A program made the translations under genes and the position numbers. The notes under the pieces were generated by a model. The model searched no databases, was not told where the DNA came from, and saw only the letters and a program-made list of their open reading frames with translations. DNA of 64,000 nucleotides from Prescottella agglutinans (GTDB lineage Bacteria; Actinomycetota; Actinomycetes; Mycobacteriales; Mycobacteriaceae): positions 124,001 through 188,000 of the forward strand of contig NZ_RKLP01000002.1 in NCBI RefSeq assembly GCF_004011865.1. Direction: 5' to 3'. Positions 57,863 through 64,000 of the stretch are shown in pieces. Each line of letters starts with the position of its first letter. The stretch's first letter is position 1.

Positions 57863-58911
57863 GACCGCAATACTGCCACCCCGCGTTCGGCGAGTTCCCG
57901 CAGCGCGGAGTCGAGGCGCGGATGCAGTTCGGGGAAGCTGACTCCGGCGACCGCGTCGACCGCCAACACCCGGCGCAGCCCCAGAAGCCCGCCGAGCGCA
58001 GTGAGATGCGCCTGCCCTCGGGGATCGACGACCGTCGCGGACGTCGCTCCGGCATCACCTGAGACGTCGATGCGGATCTGCGCGCTGCCGCCGTCGCCCG
58101 GCGAATACAGCAGGGATCGGCGCACCGAGGTCCAGCGGTCCCCGCGCCCCCACCGGAACAGTCCCACCTTCTTCGCTGCGAGGAGCGCGGCGGTGGCCGA
58201 GTTCGAGCTGAACCCTATCCGCGTTGTCGCGGTGTCCACCCCCAGCGTCATCGGCAGGGTGAACTGTTCCGGGGTGTCCAACCGGGCGACCTTCGTCCGC
58301 GAACCGGCGATGTCCACCCACCGAGCGTCGGAGAGCGGCGCCACCGTCACCGGCACACCGGCGCGCCGGACCTCGTAGTCGTAGCCGAGACGGTCGATGA
58401 AGTCGACCGAGTCGACGCCGGCCGAATCCTCCATGTCGTAGCGGATCGCGATGTCGACCGATGTCGCGGCGCCTCCCTGCTCGGCGACGAGCGCCGCCGC
58501 CACCAGACTGGTGACGCCACCCATCCATGCCGACGAAAAGAGCACCGGCGCAGTCGGTTCGGCCAGTGCCGCAGCCGTGACGGCGCGTGCGAGGCGACTG
58601 GTCCAGCGGGTGATGTCCACGTAGGGCACCCCACCGCGAACCGCCGCACGGAGCACTCGATCGGCCGGGTCGTTGACCGCGCCGACCACGGCACGCACAC
58701 CTGCCACGAACGGATCCGGGTCGGACAGATCCCAGCGACGCACCGTCGCACCGTGCCGCTCGGCCAGGGCTGCACCCCGGTCCGGGTGGCGCCCGGTCAG
58801 CAGCAGCGGCCACTCGGGTCCGGCGAGGTCGGCCAGCGCGGCACCCACTGTGCCGTACCCGCCGACGATCAGGACCGGTCCGGCGGGGTCGTACTCGAGT
58901 TCGTCATACAT
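57859..58911 (-). CDS. Saccharopine dehydrogenase-like reductase
   Basis: 350 aa. VLIVGGYGTVGAALADLAG is the N-terminal NAD(P) motif and GAVNDPADRVLRAAVRGGVP, followed by YVDITRW, is typical of saccharopine dehydrogenase-like reductases; the lysine-pathway residues cannot be confirmed, so an unrelated substrate such as a lipid intermediate is likely. The ATG at 58911 is preferred; an ATG at 58929 lies inside the palindrome GGTCATATGACC. No clear ribosome site, so leaderless translation is possible. Confidence 0.75.
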   Translation of the reverse strand: MYDELEYDPAGPVLIVGGYGTVGAALADLAGPEWPLLLTGRHPDRGAALAERHGATVRRWDLSDPDPFVAGVRAVVGAVNDPADRVLRAAVRGGVPYVDITRWTSRLARAVTAAALAEPTAPVLFSSAWMGGVTSLVAAALVAEQGGAATSVDIAIRYDMEDSAGVDSVDFIDRLGYDYEVRRAGVPVTVAPLSDARWVDIAGSRTKVARLDTPEQFTLPMTLGVDTATTRIGFSSNSATAALLAAKKVGLFRWGRGDRWTSVRRSLLYSPGDGGSAQIRIDVSGDAGATSATVVDPRGQAHLTALGGLLGLRRVLAVDAVAGVSFPELHPRLDSALRELAERGVAVLRS

Positions 58912-58923
58912 GACACGAAAATA

Positions 58924-58935
58924 GGTCATATGACC
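58924..58935. promoter_or_regulatory. Palindrome GGTCATATGACC near the reductase start
   Basis: Perfect 12-bp palindrome, centred 18 bp upstream of the start at 58911. Candidate binding site for the coupled TetR regulator. The rest of the gap to oxc (58936-59096) shows no obvious element. Confidence 0.6.
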
Positions 58936-59096
58936 AATTCTGTCGAGCCGTGTCGGCCACCGGCCGGCAGCCGGCGCGGACATGTCGGACGATCCGGGCG
59001 GGTCGGTCCGGGCGGGCTGACCTGCGCCCTCGCCGGGTGGATACTCGGAGAAGACCGCCGCCCGCGGGGCGGAGTCCAGCCGTCCGGGGTGCGCAC

Positions 59097-60779
59097 ATGA
59101 CCGAGCCCGAATCCGCCGACGGGAACGATCTCGTCGTGGATGCACTCGCGGCCAACGGCGTCCGCACGATCTACGGGGTGGTCGGGATCCCGGTGACCGA
59201 TCTCGCGCGCACCGCCCAGGCACGCGGCATCCGCTACCTGGGCTTCCGCAACGAGCAGGCCGCCGGGCACGCCGCCGCGGCCGCCGGCTACCTCACCGGC
59301 CGGCCCGGCATCTGCCTGACGGTGTCGGCGCCGGGCTTCCTCAACGGGCTCGTCGCGCTCGCCAACGCCACCACCGACTGCTTCCCGATGATCCAGGTCA
59401 GCGGGTCCAGCGAGCGCTCCGTCGTCGACCTCGGTCAGGGCGACTACGAGGAACTGGATCAGCTCGCGGCGGCCCGCCCGTTCGCCAAGGCCGGGTACCG
59501 GGTCGACTCCCCCGAACTGATCGGTGTCGGTGTGAGCCGGGCGATCCGGGCGGCGGTCTCCGGCCGCCCCGGCGGGGTCTACCTAGATCTCCCGGCCCGC
59601 GTGCTGACCGGGTCCGCGCCGCGCGTGCCGCATCCGCCGGTCGTCGATCCCGCGCCGCGCCAGATCCCGGCACCCGAGGCCGTCGACCGCGCCATGGCGC
59701 TGCTCGAGCGGGCCGAGCGCCCGCTGATCCTGCTCGGGAAGGGGGCCGCCTATGCCCGCGCCGACGCCGAGATCCGCGCCTTCGTCGAGGCCACCGGCGC
59801 TCCGTTCCTGCCGATGTCGATGGCGAAAGGGCTTCTGCCCGACGACCACCCGCAGTCGGCGGCGGCCGCCCGTTCGCTGGCGCTCGGCGGCGCCGACGTG
59901 GTGGTGCTCGTCGGTGCGCGGCTCAACTGGTTGCTCGAGCACGGCCGCCCGCCACGGTGGTCCCCCGACGCGCGGTTCGTCCAACTCGACGTCTGTCCGA
60001 CCGAGTTCGACAGCAACCGCCCGATCGACGCCCCGGTAGCCGGCGACATCGCGTCCTCGATCACGGCACTGCTCGCGTCGCTGTCGCCCGGCGTGATCGC
60101 ACCGTCGTCCGCGTGGCTGGACGAGATCGCCGCGAAGAAGCGGGCGAACGCCGCGAGGATGGAGGCGAGGCTGCGCGCCGACGCGCATCCGATGAACTTC
60201 GCCGTCGCGCTGCGCGCGGTGCGGGACGTCCTCGCCGCGCATCCCGACGTGATCGTCGTCAGCGAGGGCGCGAACACACTCGACAACGCGCGCAACATCA
60301 TTCCGATCCACCGGCCCCGGCACCGACTGGACACCGGAACGTGGGGCGTGATGGGCGTCGGACTCGGCTACGCGATCGCGGCGGCCGTCGAGACCGGGTC
60401 GCCGGTGGTCGCGATCGAGGGTGACAGCGCGTTCGGGTTCAGCGGCATGGAAATCGAGACGATCTGCCGGTACCGCCTGCCCGTCGTCGTCCTCGTGTTC
60501 AACAACGGCGGCGTGTACCGGGGCGACGAGGTCAACGCGCATTCGGCGGATCCGGCGCCGACGGTGCTGCTGCACTCGAGTCGGTACGACACCCTGATCG
60601 AGGCGTTCGGCGGCGTCGGCTACCACGCGGAGACGCCCGACGAGGTGACCGCGGCGGTGCGGTCCGCGCTGGCGTCGGGTGAGCCCGCGCTGATCGACTG
60701 CGTGATCGATCCGGCCGTCGGCACCGAGAGCGGCCACCTGCAGAAGCTCAACCGCCCGGCGCACGAGGAGGAACCATGA
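59097..60779 (+). CDS. oxc: Oxalyl-CoA decarboxylase
   Basis: 560 aa, thiamine-diphosphate enzyme. FRNEQAAGHAAAAAGYL holds the TPP glutamate; CLTVSAPGFLNGLVALANAT, SSERSVVDLGQGDYEELDQL and GTWGVMGVGLGYAIAAAVET are near-identical to bacterial Oxc, and GDSAFGFSGMEIETICRY to FNNGGVYRGDE is the magnesium/TPP motif. It decarboxylates oxalyl-CoA to formyl-CoA. ATG at 59097 (MTEPESADGN). Stop overlaps the frc start by 4 bp, so the pair is coupled. Confidence 0.95.
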   Translation: MTEPESADGNDLVVDALAANGVRTIYGVVGIPVTDLARTAQARGIRYLGFRNEQAAGHAAAAAGYLTGRPGICLTVSAPGFLNGLVALANATTDCFPMIQVSGSSERSVVDLGQGDYEELDQLAAARPFAKAGYRVDSPELIGVGVSRAIRAAVSGRPGGVYLDLPARVLTGSAPRVPHPPVVDPAPRQIPAPEAVDRAMALLERAERPLILLGKGAAYARADAEIRAFVEATGAPFLPMSMAKGLLPDDHPQSAAAARSLALGGADVVVLVGARLNWLLEHGRPPRWSPDARFVQLDVCPTEFDSNRPIDAPVAGDIASSITALLASLSPGVIAPSSAWLDEIAAKKRANAARMEARLRADAHPMNFAVALRAVRDVLAAHPDVIVVSEGANTLDNARNIIPIHRPRHRLDTGTWGVMGVGLGYAIAAAVETGSPVVAIEGDSAFGFSGMEIETICRYRLPVVVLVFNNGGVYRGDEVNAHSADPAPTVLLHSSRYDTLIEAFGGVGYHAETPDEVTAAVRSALASGEPALIDCVIDPAVGTESGHLQKLNRPAHEEEP

Positions 60780-61960
60780 CCGAGCACGATCCCGGCGGGC
60801 ATCTCGATCCCACCAAACCGCAGGCGCTCGAGGGCATCACGGTCGTCGACTTCACGCACGTGCTCGCCGGACCGACCTGCACGCGAATGCTCGCCGACTC
60901 GGGCGCCCGCGTCATCAAGATCGAACGTCCCGGCGTCGGCGACGACACCCGTCGGATGGGGCCGTTCGCCGACGACGGCAGTTCCGAGTACTACCGGCTG
61001 GCGAACATCGGCAAGGAGAGCATCGCGCTGGATCTGAAGGACCCGGACGACATGGCACTGGTCCGCTCGATGATCAAGCACGCGGACGTGGTGGTGGAGA
61101 ACTTCCGACCGGGGGTGATGGCGCATCTGGGCCTCGCACCGGACGACCTCGTCGCCGAACATCCGCGGCTGATCGTCTGCTCGATCTCGGGGTTCGGCCA
61201 GTACGGGCCGATGCACCAGGAATCGGCCTACGACACGGTGATCCAGGCGCTGTCGGGGATCATGGACGCCACCGGGTGGCCCGACGGTCCCGCGACCCGG
61301 GTGGGCACGTCGATCTCGGACATCACCGCCGGCATCATGGGGTACTGCGGGATCCTCACCGCCCTGGTCGCCCGCGATCGCACCGGCCGCGGCACCACCG
61401 TGGACATCGCGATGCTCGACAGCACGTTCGCGTTGATGGAACACGGACTGATGGACGCGCTCGGTCCGCGGGTGCGGCCGACCCGACTCGGCAACCGGCA
61501 CCCCTTCATGTATCCGTTCGACACGTTCGAGTGCAGCGACCACCCGATCGCGATCGCCGTCGGCAACGACCACCTGTTCGAACTCATGTGCGGCGCACTG
61601 GGCCTCACCCACCTCCCCGCGGACGAGCGATTCGCCACCAACGTCGACCGGTGCGCCCACCACACCGATCTCAAGACCGCGATGGAGGACGTGCTGCGCA
61701 CCGACACCGGCGAGGCGTGGCGCGGCCGGCTCACCGAGGCCGGCGTGCCGGTCGGCATCGTCCTCAACGTCGACGACACCCGCGCACTCGACCAGATCGC
61801 AGTGCGCGGAATGATCAAGGACGTGGGCGGGTTCGACGTCCCGGGAACGCCACTCAAGTTCGGGACCTGGGATTCGCTCGGTGCGACGATCCCCTCCCCC
61901 GAACTCGACGACTGCGGCGACATGCTGCGCCGGGAGTTCGCTCCGCGCCCCGATGCCTGA
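60776..61960 (+). CDS. frc: Formyl-CoA:oxalate CoA-transferase-type (family III) enzyme
   Basis: 394 aa, family III CoA-transferase. VVDFTHVLAGPTCTRMLAD and YYRLANIGKESIALDLKDP open the fold; D182 in TSISDITAG is the catalytic aspartate that forms the CoA-thioester intermediate. With Oxc it cycles CoA between formate and oxalate. It is shorter than E. coli Frc (416 aa); other family III members exist, so the oxalate call leans on the coupled oxc. Confidence 0.9.
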   Translation: MTEHDPGGHLDPTKPQALEGITVVDFTHVLAGPTCTRMLADSGARVIKIERPGVGDDTRRMGPFADDGSSEYYRLANIGKESIALDLKDPDDMALVRSMIKHADVVVENFRPGVMAHLGLAPDDLVAEHPRLIVCSISGFGQYGPMHQESAYDTVIQALSGIMDATGWPDGPATRVGTSISDITAGIMGYCGILTALVARDRTGRGTTVDIAMLDSTFALMEHGLMDALGPRVRPTRLGNRHPFMYPFDTFECSDHPIAIAVGNDHLFELMCGALGLTHLPADERFATNVDRCAHHTDLKTAMEDVLRTDTGEAWRGRLTEAGVPVGIVLNVDDTRALDQIAVRGMIKDVGGFDVPGTPLKFGTWDSLGATIPSPELDDCGDMLRREFAPRPDA

Positions 61961-61963
61961 CGG

Positions 61964-63382
61964 TCAACGGCGGGGCGTCACGGTGACCGTGGCCTCCTGC
62001 CGGGTGTCCGGCGCCCGCAGCGTCAGGATGCGGGTGTCGGGATTCCAGTTCGTGACGTGCGCGCCGTCGACGTCGGCGCCGTGTGGGAACGTCCGTGCGG
62101 GCAGGTATACCTCGGTGGGTGCGGTGATCGACAGGTTCGGTACGTAGGAGAACTCGAGCCGGTCCGCGTCCGCCGACCACGCCCGCGGCGCACCGGCGAT
62201 CGCCCGCGGGTACGGCTCGTCCAACGCCGCAACCAGATTGCGTTCGGCGCCGTCCGACTCGTACGGCCCCCACGGGCCGGGGTCGCGCGACCAGTAGGAG
62301 ACGCCCGCTCCCATCTCACGAGCGGTGTCGTAGATCCGGTCGACGTAGTCCATGGCTCCCGGCAGCGTGGTGTCGAGGCCGAACTCCCCCAGGATGATCG
62401 GTACGTTCCCGAGGTCGGCGGCGGTGCGCAGGACGTTGCCGCGCCACGCGTCGATCGTCGCGTCCACCTGCGTCCGCGAACTGCCGGTGTACCCGCCACC
62501 GAGATCCATCGGGAGTGGGTAGATGTGCGGGCAGTACGCGATGCGCTGCTCGCCGTCGCGGGCGTCGTCGATCGGCCGCAGCCCGCTGGGCGTGCCCCAG
62601 TTGGTGCCCATCGCCTGCGGGGCCACGCATACCCAGGTGTCCTGGTCGACGGTGCGGATGGCGTCGGACGTCTTCTGGTACAGCGCGGTCAGCGGCCCGG
62701 CCTCGAACGCGGGGCCCTGCAGCGTGCCGCCGTACGGTTCGTTCATCAGGTCGTACGCGACCACCGCGGGGTTGCCCGCGAACCGTTCGGCGACCGCGCG
62801 CCACGCGTTCGCGTAGTGGTCGGTCAACTCGGGATGGGCGCCGGTGGTGTTCCAGAAGTTGTCGAACGCCCGCATCACGCCCGGCTCGAGGTAGTACATC
62901 TCCCACATGTCGTTGTCGCCCACGGGAAGCCCGTCGAGGTACGTCGCCCACCCGGGCGCCCCGTTACCGTTCCGCCCACCCGGGGTGACGGCGCTCGAGT
63001 ACACGTCCTGGTGCATGTCGAGCATGACGCTGTAGCCGCGGTCGGCGAACCACCCGACCCGTTCGGCGACCCGGTTCAGATACTCCTGGCTGTAGACACC
63101 GGGTTCGGGCTCCACCGACCGCCACGAGATGAGGAACCGCACGAAGTTGGTGCCCATGTCGGTGTGCTCGCGGTCGAGGTCGGCCTCGGTGAACGTCGGC
63201 ATGCCGTCCGGTGTGCTCTTGGCGCTCGACGCGGTGTTGAACCCGTTGAGGATCAGTGCCCGTCCGGCATCGTCGGTGAGATAGGCGGTGGACGGCGCCG
63301 GGTCCGCCCGCAACGCGGCGCCGACACCGCCGACGAGAACCAGCGCTCCGACGACAGCCGCCAGCACCTTCGAACGCCTCAC
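61964..63382 (-). CDS. Secreted endoglycosylceramidase (GH5)
   Basis: 472 aa. A signal peptide (VRRSKVLAAVVGALVLVGGV) is followed by a GH5 barrel. The acid/base is E215 in YDLMNEPYGG and the nucleophile E333 in ILGEFGLDT; LNGFNTASSAKS, VRFLISWRSVEPEPG and LDMHQDVYS are typical of rhodococcal endoglycosylceramidases, which release the whole glycan from glycosphingolipids. A C-terminal beta-sandwich (about 375-472) ends ATVTVTPRR. GTG at 63382 is used; a GTG at 63406 is an alternative. It ends 4 bp from frc. Confidence 0.9.
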   Translation of the reverse strand: MRRSKVLAAVVGALVLVGGVGAALRADPAPSTAYLTDDAGRALILNGFNTASSAKSTPDGMPTFTEADLDREHTDMGTNFVRFLISWRSVEPEPGVYSQEYLNRVAERVGWFADRGYSVMLDMHQDVYSSAVTPGGRNGNGAPGWATYLDGLPVGDNDMWEMYYLEPGVMRAFDNFWNTTGAHPELTDHYANAWRAVAERFAGNPAVVAYDLMNEPYGGTLQGPAFEAGPLTALYQKTSDAIRTVDQDTWVCVAPQAMGTNWGTPSGLRPIDDARDGEQRIAYCPHIYPLPMDLGGGYTGSSRTQVDATIDAWRGNVLRTAADLGNVPIILGEFGLDTTLPGAMDYVDRIYDTAREMGAGVSYWSRDPGPWGPYESDGAERNLVAALDEPYPRAIAGAPRAWSADADRLEFSYVPNLSITAPTEVYLPARTFPHGADVDGAHVTNWNPDTRILTLRAPDTRQEATVTVTPRR

Positions 63383-63451
63383 CGCTCCACCAACTCTCGC
63401 ATCCACGCCAAACCTGGACGATTGTCCTGTTCGGTGCGTTAATGTTGCGTC

Positions 63452-64000
63452 ATGTCTGACGAGCACGGGGCGTTTTCGGCAACGGCGCTGGTCCGCCGGA
63501 TCCAGGCGGGTCCGTGGCCCGCGACGGTCACCGTCCTGCTCGCGTCGGTGCTCTTCGGCATGTGGTCGCTCACCGGCCGGATCCTCACGTTCAACCCGGA
63601 ACTGCTGATTCCCAGCGCCATCGGCCTGCCGTTCGGAATCCCGCCGCTGCGACTGTTCCCGCTCGGCGACACCACATGGTCGTTCTGGTTCGTCGACGTC
63701 GTCGCTGCCCTCGTGATGATCGCGGTGGTGTGGACCCGCCTGGCGAGGAGTCGGCAACGCCCGTTCCTCGCCGGCCTGCTCGCCACGATGCTCGGCGTCG
63801 TGGTCGGCAACCTCGTGCGCATCGTGTATATCAGCTTCGAGACCCATCAGGGCCTCGGAACGTACGCGGCCGCGCTGGTGCTGGGCCTCGTGGTGTCGGT
63901 GCTGTGGGGACTCGTCGTCGGCCTCGTCGTCGGACTGGTACACCTGCTCGATCGGCGACTCCGACGGCCCGCGGAAGCGGAGACGAAGGCCGGGGCGGCC
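63452..64000 (+). CDS. Polytopic membrane protein, C-terminus outside the window
   Basis: From the ATG at 63452 (MSDEHGAFSATALVRRIQAG) the frame stays open to the window end, 183 codons. It has four helices (about 23-43, 79-95, 105-125, 135-160), ending in a basic stretch (LLDRRLRRPAEAE). No family recognised. It is divergent from the endoglycosylceramidase, 69 bp apart. Confidence 0.75.
   Translation, partial: MSDEHGAFSATALVRRIQAGPWPATVTVLLASVLFGMWSLTGRILTFNPELLIPSAIGLPFGIPPLRLFPLGDTTWSFWFVDVVAALVMIAVVWTRLARSRQRPFLAGLLATMLGVVVGNLVRIVYISFETHQGLGTYAAALVLGLVVSVLWGLVVGLVVGLVHLLDRRLRRPAEAETKAGAA

Noticed and set aside
59097-60779. Acetolactate synthase or 2-hydroxyacyl-CoA lyase for the TPP enzyme
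   Set aside because: The long conserved blocks match oxalyl-CoA decarboxylase, and frc is translationally coupled.

Overview
The window is high-GC actinobacterial DNA, most likely Rhodococcus in the broad sense, possibly the R. equi/Prescottella branch. The evidence is the mycobacterial-type gene order, mycothiol, F420 and phosphatidylinositol-mannoside genes, the cat/phe phenol cluster in the order I recall from rhodococci, and an endoglycosylceramidase of the type known from R. equi. Species assignment is inference. No rRNA, tRNA, CRISPR array, insertion sequence, integrase or phage gene was seen.

1-26 kb is a chromosomal backbone in the order I recall for M. tuberculosis Rv1157c-Rv1188, here mostly on the minus strand: proline catabolism (PRODH, pruA), a DapC-type aminotransferase, ferredoxin fdxC, fbiC (F420), a small membrane protein, mshB (mycothiol), lpqW, typA, mutT2, phhB and pimE. 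Two insertions interrupt it. At 6.5-15.3 kb lie a pair of PH-domain membrane proteins, catABC with a divergent IclR regulator, and a phenol-hydroxylase pair with an AraC regulator; together these convert phenol through catechol to the beta-ketoadipate pathway. At 21-23.6 kb a LuxR regulator is divergent from a secondary-metabolism-type FAD oxidase.

26-39 kb is variable: a secreted protein, a 112-aa nonapeptide-repeat protein, a MarR/MFS efflux pair, an NTF2-like gene behind a KstR-type box, a Tat-exported DUF1906 protein, a standalone Mrr nuclease, a KstD-like flavoprotein, a TetR/permease pair with three identical-arm operators, and a YtcJ-like amidohydrolase.

38.7-44 kb is the most unusual region. 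A lipoprotein-type class F sortase follows Gly/Ser/Leu-repeat surface proteins of 369 and 797 aa. The DNA shows that a repeat protein-sortase operon was duplicated in tandem and then decayed: one sortase copy is a 41-codon stub, and one repeat protein has lost its C-terminal anchor through a deletion-made stop and a 1-nt insertion.

44-57 kb is a sterol-related cluster matching the order I recall for M. tuberculosis Rv0763c-Rv0771: FadD, an uncharacterised 419-aa protein, NTF2-like protein, ferredoxin, CYP51, SDR and CYP123 on the minus strand; TetR; then aldehyde dehydrogenase, SDR, HIBADH-like and CMD-like genes on the plus strand, followed by a KstD-like flavoprotein behind a second KstR-type box. 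57-64 kb holds a TetR, a saccharopine-reductase-like gene, an oxalate pair (oxc-frc), a secreted endoglycosylceramidase and a membrane protein cut by the window end.

Family names come from motif recognition and memory; no database search was possible.
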